This document shows positions 1 to 29,576 of a stretch of DNA of 64,000 bases, in pieces. The position numbers and the translations under genes were made by a program. Source of the stretch: Patiria miniata (taxonomy: Eukaryota; Echinodermata; Asteroidea; Valvatida; Asterinidae); assembly GCF_015706575.1 (NCBI RefSeq), contig NW_024037052.1, positions 682,001-746,000 on the forward strand, in the 5' to 3' direction. The notes under the pieces are model-generated. The model worked only from the letters and a program-made list of their open reading frames with translations, searched no databases and was not told where the DNA came from. Position 1 is the first letter of the stretch. Each line of letters begins with the position of its first letter.

Positions 1-665
1 TCAAAATTTACAAGAAAAGGAGGAAATTCCAAACCACACAAGCCTTTGTACAGTATTTTTCAAAAATTGTAATGGCATTCATGAGAAGAAAAGAAAGAAG
101 GAAATCAGCAGATCCAAGGAAAAATTGCATGCCTGATGGCAACAACAGTGTTATTATCCCATAATGGGCCACACTGCACCACACAACGCAAGACGCTTGC
201 TGCACGTACGTATGTGGTAGATGAAAGCTGAAACGTGACGACAGCGTGCACGTAACTGTGCATGAAGTGTGCTGGAAGATGAATTGTTAAACCCACTCAC
301 ACTCATGGAACACACAAAATAAAGCGCTTGAATGCCAATCACAAATTTGTTCTGAAAGCTTGCATAGATCCTTTTAATATTCTACATTTAATTCCAAAAT
401 CCTTCACCATAAAAATAAAGTCCTTAAAATAGCCAACTTATTTTAAAAAGTATTTCACTGCAAAAATTCCAAAAGATATTAACAGTTGCATAAAATAATC
501 TCTCTGTTCAATCCTTACTGCCAAGCATATCAATAGGGCTCACTCAATGACGGTCATCTCTTGATTGCTTATTTTACGCAATCAAGCACGCATTGCGCAG
601 TGTTAAAAATGTTCCAAACACACGCGCTTCTTGCTTGAAATGTGTTTGAAATACGACACAGCCGA
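1..665. repeat. Terminal direct repeat, left copy
   Basis: Bases 1-665 are identical to 63336-64000, an offset of 63,335 bp. The right copy runs to the last base of the window, so the true length of the match is unknown. Within it I see no gene: it is moderately AT-rich and has no splice-flanked open frame. The simplest readings are a circular sequence of 63,335 bp that has been wrapped, or one unit of a larger duplication. Confidence 0.97.
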
Positions 666-1011
666 TGTGCGTTATTCAGTTGATGCTCAAAATGTTGATG
701 CATGTGGCTGGTCTGTAGGAAATGACGTCATTTGAATGAGACCTATTGATATTGGACACCAATATAAGATTGTATGGTAGAATACATGTGACTTCATTGC
801 ATACACTACTTTGTACATCTCTCCTACATTAGAACAACATGCAGGACATGACCCCAATACATGTACTTTTTGTGCATAGTTAATTGGAATAACAAGCTTG
901 ACACAAATGTTTGGAACAACAAATGGGTATTGAAGGACAACTTGCAAACTAGATGGTGAGAAGAGGGCACTATTTACCATTCTGAAATGAACAGGACTGT
1001 TCATGTAGTCA
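666..1011. other. No gene seen
   Basis: Plain AT-rich sequence without a supported exon, RNA gene or recognisable repeat. It lies 3' of the CCDC77 stop codon. Confidence 0.5.
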
Positions 1012-1600
1012 TCGAGGACAAAACGTGGACATCTGCGTTTCTGCTGTCAGAATAGCAGATTGAGTATTTTTTGAATGGTTCATTTTGTTCTGCTTTCCCG
1101 CCTTTGTGCTACCATAAATGCAGAATTTACTGTTTAATAAAATCCACTGTAGTGCTTTTATGCTACCTGAAATGCAGATTTTGCTTTTCCTCCCTTGCTG
1201 GAGGGAGAAAAAGTGGACATCTGCTTTTCTCTTGTTCAAAAATCAGATCAAACCGTTTCTGACGTTTCCATTTCCTGCTTTTGTGCTACCCAAAATGTAT
1301 ATTTTTGTTTTTTGCTTTTCTCATTTCTTAGAACCAGAAAAGCAAAACGAACCTTTGGTAACTACCATTTGTATTCTGCTTTTGGTTAAAAGGAAAATGA
1401 AACGGTGCTTCTGAGAAAAATAAGCACCGTTTCATTTTTCTTTGAGTGTAGGTTAACAGGGTTTTTTAGGCGTTCCCCCTTAAAGAGCTTCCACATCACA
1501 AAGTTACAAAATGAAAAATGTATTGTCGGAAAATGGCCATACTTCTGTTATCTGCTCTTCTGACAGCAGAAAAGCGATGTCCACTTTGTGTCCTCCTTGG
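1012..1600. mobile_element. Inverted-repeat element, about 590 bp (non-autonomous DNA element?)
   Basis: The left end (about 1014-1060: GGAC, GTGGACATCTGC, TTTCTGCTGTCAGAA) reappears in reverse complement at about 1545-1600 (TTCTGACAGCAGAAAAGC, GATGTCCACTTTGTGTCC). GTGGACATCTGCTTTTCT also recurs inside at about 1213 in direct orientation, so the element has internal repeats of its ends. No open frame for a transposase and no clear target-site duplication were seen, so the class is open. Confidence 0.5.
1391..1441. repeat. Hairpin with 20-bp arms
   Basis: 1391-1410 and 1422-1441 are reverse complements with one mismatch (core AAATGAAACGGTGCTT), separated by an 11-nt loop. It lies inside the inverted-repeat element at 1012-1600 and could form a stable stem in DNA or RNA. 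No function is implied. Confidence 0.75.
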
Positions 1601-2546
1601 GCCTTACCATAGTGTACCCAAAGTATCGCATTTGAGAAGTCTTTGCTGTGCGCAGTAAACCCATATGTGAGCTGCACAAGCATTACTTCAATAACATCTG
1701 AACATACTGGCATGCAATTTCAGTAGTTATTGCCTCCATTTTAAACAGATTCAATTTCAAAACATTGACTATTTTGGCAGTATACATTGCCCCCACAATA
1801 TAATGGAGCCTTTTCATGTCAAGGTTCCTGTGAGATAACAAATACAACAAACTCTCTCCAGTTTTAAGTAACCAAAGTAACTGTACATGTGGGCATTGTT
1901 ATGTTAGTACTGTTACTATTCTACGCAGAACAACCGGCCATTCGTACTAAAGTGACAAAGTGACATCAGTTCTCACGTAGCACATGAACAAAAAGGAGCC
2001 TTTTTCTCTAAATGTTTGAAATCGTTCACAAGAACAGCGAATACAGCAGCTGAACTATCAGCATGCTAGCATCGGTGGATTTATAGGATCTCCTCCAACT
2101 GTTTCTAATCTTAAGTTGTCAGACAAGTCAATTATTAATAACATCAGACATACATGCACTGTTCTTGTGAATATCAGATTTTTGACCCAGGGTGGCAAAA
2201 AGGTTCACTTTTTCTATTCACTTGGCACAATAAAATGTTTATGCATAGGCCTTGGTGGGAAAGACAATAGCAACGAAGTCCTATGTCCAATTTGATTGAA
2301 AGTTTGATAAGGTTTCCCTGTATTCTCAAGATGTACAGTATCCACTCAGCTATAACTTCAACAGGTAAGTTGTTATGGATCTAACTTAAGATTTGGAGCA
2401 ATTTTGTTTTTGCTTCAAAAAAAAAAACCCAAAAGGCACAAATATCACAAGATCCTATGCATCTTCAAACAGAGAATGAGGCTTCCCAAAGTTATAAGTC
2501 ATTTGATCAAATGTGGAGACACAGTGAGGGGTGATTGTGTGTATTA
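1601..2546 (-). other. 3' flank or 3' UTR of CCDC77
   Basis: This stretch lies downstream of the CCDC77 stop codon on the minus strand and should contain its 3' UTR. I found no AATAAA on the minus strand here; ATTAAA variants occur further out (near 1133 and 373-391). No other gene is visible. Confidence 0.4.
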
Positions 2547-21716
<19,170 letters not shown>

Positions 21717-22691
21717 CTAAACAACAAAGAAAGGGACAAGTATTGTTGTGCTACATGTGACTATGATTTGCAAGTTTATGAGTTGTTCCATTGGAGTAGT
21801 GGTAATTTGTACATGTACACACACTGACATAATAATAACCAGAGAAATTTGAAAAAAAAAACAGTATTGTGATTGAAAACATTGGACTATTATTCAAAGT
21901 GTTTATTTGAAATCTTATATTTCCCTTTACTTCCTTAATCCAATAACACTTTTACAAAAAGTAACAAATGATGTCACTGTAAAACCTGGTCTTGAAATTG
22001 GTTTAAAAAAACCCATTTTCTAACATCTAAGGGGAAAAGATACTATAAAGACCAGGGACAACATTACCCATGCAACTACATGTACGGGGTCTTGACTGAT
22101 TGATAGATTGCTGTCGTCTTGGATATGTGTCAGAGCAAAACGGGGAATTTTTGTGGGTCATTTTTGGCAGAGTTGGGACAAACTTGACCTATTTAGTTTG
22201 TGTACATGTAGGTTACTCAGTATGTAAAGAATGTAAAGAAGCGGAGGCTGATTCCAGAAGTAATGTCATAGATAGAGGGCAGGCTTTTGATTTTTTAAGG
22301 GAAATTTGGGGGTAAAATGATGATGACAGAACGGCGACAACAAGCTTCCCAAAAATAAAGATGGCAATCACCACGCAATGTACCGTGCGATCATGTACCA
22401 TGAGTCTGAGCATGCATGGCGCGCTGAATCGCAAGGCCCAAACAGCACAGTAAATTTTAGTCCAAAATTTGGGACTCTCAATACTGTGTATGAGAGAGTC
22501 CCAAAACTTAAGGTATCCATATCGTGCAAAAGTTTGTGCTGCATAATAAAACCAGTGTGAATCAAATTTGCAAGCTTCTTACTCACTACAGTTTCTTCAA
22601 TAATCCCCCAAACTTCTGCCTCGCAAAGTTGCTGTTGTGAGCATTGCATCACCAAAAATTCAGCTTTTAATTCTAATTTTGCAGAGAGTTA
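21717..22691. other. No supported gene
   Basis: Probable CCDC77 5' intron. A minus-strand frame at about 22560-22655 (QQLCEAEVWGIIEET) has a faint CEAE resemblance to the family's N-terminal region, but no usable donor joins it to 21716, so I do not call it. Confidence 0.4.
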
Positions 22692-22700
22692 TCGAAATCC

Positions 22701-23517
22701 TAGCCCGACTGCGTCTGGCCGTACAGTACTATCGCAAGCTCTGTAGTACGGCCAGACGCCCAATGCTTCCACAGAGACTGAATTTTTTTGGCCGCTGATG
22801 TAGCGATTTTGCTACAGATTTCGATCAAGATTATCTTTTCATCCAGGACACAAATTCCAAAGTTAAGGTTCTTAGTCGTAGAGCAACTCATACCTTTTCG
22901 AAAAAACGTTCTTTTGTCTCAATATTTTCATCCATCTGGCCAAAAGCCGACTTTTCAGTCATCATCTTCCACAAACATCGTCCCGAAAATGCTCCCCCAT
23001 GCGATTTCAAAATGGCGGCCGCGCTGTAATGTATGCATTATGCGAGCGCGCTTGGGCAAGATAATGAATATGCATTATTTAGTTCATGACCTCGTGTTTG
23101 TATGGCCAGCCGCGCCGAGTGTCCGACAAACGTCATAAACTATGATGCATATTCATTACCTTGCCCAAGCGCACTCGCATAATGCATACATTACAGCGCG
23201 GCCGCCATTTTGAAATCGCAAGGGGGAGCATTTTCGGGACGATATTTGTGGAAGATGACTGAAAAGTCGGCTTTTGGCCAGATGGATGAAAATATTGAGA
23301 CAAAAGAACGTTTTTTCGAAAAGGTATGAGTTGCTCTACGACTAAGAACCTTAACTTTGGAAATTTGTGTCCTGGATGAAAAGATAATCTCGATCGAAAT
23401 CTGTAGCAAAATCGCTACATCAGCGGCCAAAAAAATTCAGCCTCTGTGGAAGCATTGGGCGTCTGGCCGTACTACAGAGCTTGCGATAGTACTGTACGGC
23501 AAGACGCAGTCGGGCTA
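22701..23517. mobile_element. 817-bp fold-back element, TAGCCC...GGGCTA
   Basis: Two arms of about 385-390 bp, nearly identical in inverse orientation, face each other around a loop near 23085-23135. The ends are TAGCCCGACTGCG / CGCAGTCGGGCTA and the 9-bp target-site duplication is TCGAAATCC (22692-22700, 23518-23526). The mirrored open frames in the two arms are by-products. Same termini and duplication length as the element at 20436-20883, so probably the same MULE-like superfamily. Confidence 0.93.
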
Positions 23518-23734
23518 TCGAAATCCATACGTGAGACATCACGTTGATGTGTACTGCAATGCATTGTGCAAAAAGACTCCTCAGCTATAACATTATTATC
23601 GTGTAGATAAAACAGCGCCCTCTTGTTGATCTGAGTGAATGCAAAATGTTTCATTTTTTAACAGAGGGCGCTATGTTCATTTGGCCATCGAATAAAAAAC
23701 AAGTTAGCTGCAAGGCTCTACATACACCGGGGGT

Positions 23735-23862
23735 CAGACAAGACGACCGTTGAGACAACTCGACTCGGGACAAGTCACCCGTTGAGACAACTCGACCGTT
23801 GAGACAACTCGACCGTATGTGCGATAAATGGAAAGACAAGTCGACCGTTGAGACAAGTCGCC
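23735..23862. repeat. Minisatellite CGACCGTTGAGACAACT
   Basis: Five to six imperfect 17-bp units, interrupted near 23815-23845. A GTGGCGGC / TAATAAGTGGCGG repeat patch follows at about 23940-24075. Confidence 0.8.
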
Positions 23863-24101
23863 GCGCATGTTTTTTGGGCCTAGTTTAGGGGATAGTACAA
23901 AGGGGATTTTGACGGCAGCTTATCACACGTTTTTAGTTATGACACATAATAAGTGGCAGCCGATATAGCAAAGCATGATTGTCCTTGCACATCGTTCGAA
24001 TTATGACTTATGTGGCGGCATTATGACTTATGTGGCGGCCGCCACTTATTATCTGGCGGCGTAATAAGTGGCGGCTGCTGTACAAAAAAAATATTCACAC
24101 T

Positions 24102-24169
24102 CATTGAGTGGCACTCTCCGTCTTCCGTACTATCCCATTGAGTGGCACTCTCCGTCTTCCGTACTATCC
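24102..24169. repeat. Perfect tandem duplication of 34 bp
   Basis: CATTGAGTGGCACTCTCCGT plus 14 further bases occurs at 24102-24135 and again at 24136-24169. Confidence 0.95.
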
Positions 24170-27100
24170 GTCTTCACGGTAACTTTTTAATCTCAATTTA
24201 CCATTTGGCCGATCGTGAGCAGGGGAGCATTATTGCCGTACCCCCCCCCCCCCCATCAAATTAATAGCAATCTGGCTTCGCACCTCTTTTTCCTTTCTTT
24301 TCTCCCCTTTTCCCACCTTTTTTTCGTTTTCCGGGGGGGGGGGGCGAGCGCCTCCCCCTTTCTCCCTCCCCTTTGCGACGCCCATGGAGAGGGAGAGGTT
24401 AATGGGCGGGGGCCCACTGACGATCGGAGGCGCTGTTCAAAGTAAGTACCTCGCTTGTACCCCGGCCCGCCCTGCAAACAGGACGCTAGGATACTCTGAT
24501 GAATTCACACTCTGATTGGTTGGATTTTGCGTGACCTGTGATCTGCGCGTCATCACGGTCATGATTCTGCCATAGACATATAATAATATATTATATGTCT
24601 ATGGATTCTGCAAAGTTTGAAACGCAGCCGTTAAGATTTGACTCATTACTTTTTTTTTTCCAGCTTAGAGATGTTTGTTTTTCGTTGAAAATGCGTAATA
24701 ATGTAGGAAGTTCTGTAAAACTGTTCCCGGCACTTTCCCGGGCTCCGTTTCGAATTACGAACGGTCGGATTGGATTATGCGACGCTCAAAATTGTGTCCA
24801 CATGGGCCGCAATGAAACAGAATTGAAATCACATCCAGTATGGAACGTGTGCATTTCTATAGAAAGTTTTCGGGTAGCATTTGCGTACATTGTACGACTG
24901 CGGTCTTGAACAGCTGCAGCAAGATGCTTTATACATAGGTCATAGGCCACTTCCTTCACAAGATTCTGTGAAGCTCATCAGAGTGGCCCAGCGTCCTGAT
25001 TGCAGGGCGGGGGTACGAACGAAGTACGCGATCTTAGACACTATTGAACAATAGGTGGCGTTCTTAGTCGCGGCATATTTTGCCGACGACTTTGCCGCTT
25101 GCACGCGGACAGCGGGACGACGATTTCACCACGCGGCGGCGGCGGCAGGGGAGGGGGTGACACCCTAAGGTCCCGCCTCTAGCGACGCCAGCGTGATGAG
25201 CTCTAGCTTGTAGTTGATTTGGTTGTTTGCTGACTGAGGCTAGTAACCCCATGCAACGACGCTACAAAAAGATATTTCTTGCCTCACTGAATTCGCTTGC
25301 GCCGTACTATGCCAACTGTGAAGTTTTAAAAAGTGTGTTATACTGACTGGGGGCCTATGGTTGGTGACATTGTTGATATTTTTGCCTCACCTATTTGAAA
25401 CATGTTAGGCCTATATTTTATTCTGTGGCGGGAGAAACGTCATTTTGTATATGTAACGGTGTTTTGTCTCCTGTTGACATTTTATCTATTCCGTTGTTTC
25501 TCCTTTTTTTTCTTACTTAGGCCTAATTAAGGAAACGAAAGCGCCAGTAACACACAGTTGCTATTTTTGAAGAAATAATCTCAACCACATTTTATCATGT
25601 TAACCCTGAACTATAAAAACAAAAAAAAACAGGCCAAAGTTGTTAGAAATATTGGTTTGTCCCTCGCCCCTCCCAAAACCTGGATTATATTCTGTGCATT
25701 TTGGGCATTCGGTGAAAGTAAAAGATAAAAGAAAGCTCCCAAAATCCAAACACGTATGGGTGCCCAGCAGACATTGGGTGTGTATGTGTTGGGGGGGGGG
25801 GGTGCGCACTGGACCCGATGAACCCCTCTCCTGATCCTGGTAATAATAAATTGACCAAAGCTTTGCGCGGCTGTAGGGTAGAGTATTGCTCCAATTATTT
25901 TCTGTTTCGCCTTTGCTCAGTATCCTTAACACCGAATGTTGAACCGGTGATAAGGCCAAAAAAAAAAAATAAGTCGGTCTCTGGTCAGCGCGCGCGTCGA
26001 TTTTAATCATGCGCGTCGATCTTTTTTTTTCCAAAATGTTCCGCGGTAGCTCCAACAGCGCCCTCTATTTCCGCACCTCCTCATTTTTTTTTACCAAAGA
26101 GCACCAAGGAATGGGAAATTGCACCAAGGCAAATGATCGAAAGCACCAAGGCAAATTATGGAGGACACCAATGTACTTGAGGACACCAAAAAAGCAAAAT
26201 AGTACCTACCTTGTCTGTACAATCCGAGCTTGAAGAAGAAAAAAAAAAAAAAAAAAAAAATCCGCGTGGCCGCGTCAATTCAGGAACTTTGGTCTGACCA
26301 GAGACCGATTTTTTTTTTTTTGGCCTAATATGATCATTTTACTTCTCCCGATACCAGGAATTAATGAGCATTATAGAAATCTTCCATGGATCCAACTGCG
26401 TCATGGCCCTCGTTATGCATCAGAATGCCCTTCTGTAATTCGCCCATGCATAACTTATTATAGTCTACACTTTGTCCGAGTTATCGAGATCTAAATTCGC
26501 AGATGTAAAGTCACATTCCATTAAATGCTGCCAGCCGCGTCTTGGTTTTTCTTTTATGAATCAAATTAAGTGCGTTTTGTTCGGGCAGCAGAAAATAGGC
26601 CTGTGGTGTAAACGGGTGACTACACACAGGTGATTCTATGAATAAGCAACGATCGACTATTTCCTCCCCGTAGACGCGTGCGCGGAAGAATCGGGTGCTG
26701 TTGTTTTTTTCGTTGAAATATGCAGCCCCTGTCTGTGTAGGATATATACGGAGGTTTTAAGTATTTTTTTCGTAACAGAATCAGTGTTCAAGATGTATTC
26801 CTGCTGGTGAGTATTTGGCATGTATGCCTACCTGTGTGTGCTTTGATATTTTCGGTTTGTTGTGTGTGAGTGCGCTTGGGGGGGAGTTTGGGTGTGTGTG
26901 TGTGTGTGTGTGTGTTAATATTTTTTCGGGGGGGGGGGGTTGGTTTGGGACACGAACTCCAAACGCGGGAAACGCCATCTTGGATCTGAGTATGAAATCT
27001 TTGCTCTACACATGTTTATTATTAAATTTAACAAGTTTTTCAACGAGCATCACTCAGAATTTCCTAAACGCAGTTAAAATACATGTCATTGCAAAAATGT

Positions 27101-27578
27101 TTAAAAGGCATGAATCTGGGGCTGAAAAACATTTCCAGTTTATTTTGTTGAAAAATACTTTGAAAATGCACTTGACTCTAGCTCCATAGACATTTTACAC
27201 AATTCAGAAGTGGCGTCTGGATCCTGTCTTTCTGATTTGGACATTGTAAACCAAATACATGTAACATCAATTTAATATATAAAAAAAAATACTTTTGAAC
27301 TGCACTGGAGGAGAATCCATGCAGCTGTGAGCAGAAATTCTGGTAATCCTTACCTTTAGGACCCCGTTGCTACATAAGGTTAAAAGACTCGCCAAAACAA
27401 CTGAATAAATGACACTCAAAAGTGACATTCTGATATTTCTTGACACAAACGAACAGTTGGCAATGATACCTTCTTGAATATCAGCAGGTTTAATTTTGAA
27501 GAACGGGGGGCAGGGCTTTGATTTATGAGAGGTTAAAGACGACGATGACAAACAGGAAATATATTTTTAAAAAACAAG
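24170..27578. other. Intergenic or 5' region with homopolymers
   Basis: It contains C and G runs (24241-24254, 24335-24344, 25792-25801, 26929-26939), A runs (26239-26260) and a TG microsatellite (26891-26915). CpG-bearing stretches lie near 24340-24480 and 25060-25200. A TATA-like GATATATACGG lies at about 26741 and two CAAGATGGCG motifs point away from each other (minus at 26973-26983, plus at 27574-27584). No exon is certain. Confidence 0.5.
24570..24604. repeat. 35-bp near-palindrome flanked by direct repeats
   Basis: 15-bp perfect inverted arms (CCATAGACATATAAT) surround five bases, with ATTCTG on each side (24564-24569, 24605-24610). It looks like a tiny inverted-repeat insertion or the remnant of one. 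Confidence 0.85.
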
Positions 27579-27598
27579 ATGGCGAACTGCGAAAAACG
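27579..27598 (+). CDS. Candidate first coding exon of a plus-strand gene
   Basis: ATG in a strong context (ACAAGATGG) followed by MANCEK and a donor-like CG|GTAGGA. It leaves two bases of a codon, which fits the phase of the 58-nt cassette at 28933 (CG|A). No protein family is recognised. The evidence is the start context and phase only. Confidence 0.3.
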
Positions 27599-28814
27599 GT
27601 AGGAAAGTCACATTTTCTTTGAACGTGCTTTCAAAATTACAACTAACATGAATTTATCTGAAGAAAAAAGACTGCTTCAGCCTGCAAAAGTCACTTTGGT
27701 GCTGGACAGTCATCTGCAAAAGTCAGTTTTGAATAGAACTCTTAAAAATTCGCGTGTCCTTCAAGATAAGTATTACCGAAATTCTGTTTAGGCCTTCATG
27801 TTTGGGACATCCCCATAAAAAAGTGGCTCAAAATTACTGGACTTCCGTATTGTGAGGAAGTTTATTGAACCATTGGTGCAGATCAGTAAATAGGCCCAAA
27901 ATTGCATACGCCGGCCAAATCACGATTTGCATGCCCTCAAATTCTCCGGTATTAGAGCATTTTTAGGGCCGTGAACTTAAGGATTTGTAAAAAAGAACGA
28001 TAAAAGCCACGCAGAGAACTGTGAGCTCGTATAAATGTGGAATGTGGATGAAATTAGGCCCTAAAATGGCACTGTTTTGCAATGGAGCGTAGGCGTCCAT
28101 TTTCAAAATGGCGATGGGCTTCAGGCCTGCTTTTAGGGCTGATCATCTTTGGATGGAATTTTCTCGAAATTGGATACATTGGATACCCCACCCCCCCCCC
28201 CCACCCCAAAAAAAAATTTGCAAGGAAAATGAAAGATGATAAAACAAGCTTTAATTTGATGTGTGTCTCAAACATCTTGGAGACGGTTCTCATCAGTATT
28301 TGTAATGATTTTGAGAAGTGCGCGTAATTAGGCTATCACTGCATGAGGTCTATGGAAGCTTAATGGTCTGCACAATGTGCGCCTATTTGTGGGGCTAGTT
28401 TTGGGCACAAACATTCAAGAACAGGTGGCCTTTTACCTCCATGACCAAAAGTATTAGCAAACCCAATTGTTCAAAAATGTTCCGAACAGGTCTAGGTTTG
28501 AAAGGCATGCAATATGCTAGTTCACAACTTTGGGACACCCATTTAAAACTGCATTAATCAACTGTGCCAAAAGAATTATCTATAGTCATGCCACCAGACT
28601 TCTGAAAGGCCAATCTTTGGAAAACCTTGGACATGTACCAGTCTATAGTCTAAGGCTTCAATTAAAGTGAATTGGCTTTACTTGCAGGTGCAAAATGTTG
28701 AGGAATTTTAAAAAAATATTTAGACTTCAAACTTGGCTGGTGATCTTGCCACTGCCTCATGAAATATTTGGAGAATTGTGTCAGCTAAAAAGTGTGCAAA
28801 ATTGGCCTGAAAAT
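27599..28814. other. No gene; unique left flank of the array
   Basis: Moderately AT-rich, with a C run at 28189-28202. It could be the first intron of the candidate plus-strand gene. Confidence 0.45.
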
Positions 28815-28932
28815 TGTGTTCACCCCTTGTTTCAGTTCCGTTCGTCTTCGTTGAATGTTCAAAGATGCAGAGTTTTGACATTTCACTAACACTTTTTGTT
28901 TCTTCCCTGTTTTCATTTTTCTGTGTGTGCAG

Positions 28933-28990
28933 ATTGAAGATGAAGGGCACAGAAGTAAGGTCGTCCAAGTGCAGCATTCATCTCCCACAG
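28933..28990 (+). CDS. Exon-like cassette A (58 nt), first of 39 copies
   Basis: A pyrimidine-rich tract and TGTGTGCAG|ATTGAAG precede it; CCCACAG|GTAAATGAG follows, a near-consensus donor. It is open in two frames: after a two-base carry-in it reads LKMKGTEVRSSKCSIHLPQ; from phase 0 it reads IEDEGHRSKVVQVQHSSPT. The splice signals are conserved in all copies by virtue of their identity. 58 is not a multiple of three, so each added copy shifts the frame. No homologue is recognised. Confidence 0.45.
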
Positions 28991-29240
28991 GTAAATGAGT
29001 AATGTTTCTCCTTGCAAAACGTCTCTGTTTTGATGCGCTTCCTTGCATTTGAATGGGCTTGCTGGATTTTAACGTGGAGGTAGACCTTGGGGTATATCTT
29101 TGGAGTTTGAGATGGCAAGTTGGACATACAGTACTTGTTGATAAAATGGAAATGTATTGGAGGTTTGATGACAGGACGTGATGTCAGAAAATTTGGATAT
29201 TGAATTTACAATGTATACTTGCTCTTTTTTTCTGCCACAG

Positions 29241-29298
29241 GGAGCTTTTGAATGCTGCGAAGAGAGAAGACGCCGGTTTTCATCGAAGTTTTTGTTAA
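29241..29298 (+). CDS. Exon-like cassette B (58 nt), first of 39 copies
   Basis: Acceptor TTTTTTTCTGCCACAG|GGAGC and a weaker donor TTAA|GTAACT. It is open in phase 0 (GAFECCEERRRRFSSKFLL), the phase left by cassette A in its LKMKG frame. It may equally be a decoy exon. No family is recognised. Confidence 0.3.
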
Positions 29299-29452
29299 GT
29301 AACTGTAACCTTTTTTCCGTGTGACATCTATCGGGGAGGGAAGGGGGGGGGGTAAGGGGGAGGTGAAACTTGTGTCACCGGCGGTGGAAGCTACCCCTGC
29401 CTGGGTCTTTGGTCTGAAATTGGGATCATATCTCCAGCTTGGGATGGAGATA

Positions 29453-29576
29453 TGTCCTCTTTGCAGGTCTTAGCCCCAGGACGACCGTTGTGAAAGTGTG
29501 TGTGGTGGGTTGCCGGCTGTTTTGTTGCGTTCTGTTCATGTCTGTCTGTTTCGTCTCCCTATTTGTCCGGGCCCAC
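29453..29576 (+). repeat. 124-bp linker present only between cores
   Basis: The first core is preceded by unrelated sequence and the last core is followed by unrelated sequence (58385 on). The linker (CTCTTTGCAG|GTCTTAGCCC ... GTCCGGGCCCACT) therefore occurs only at the 38 internal joints and nowhere else in the window. It contains one good acceptor and an open stretch LSPRTTVVK. Confidence 0.95.

Noticed and set aside
22788-23430. Two similar 79- and 116-residue frames facing each other (MAADVAILLQIS...)
   Set aside because: They are mirror images in the two arms of the 817-bp fold-back element. The mirror copies have different reading lengths and no homologue is recognised.
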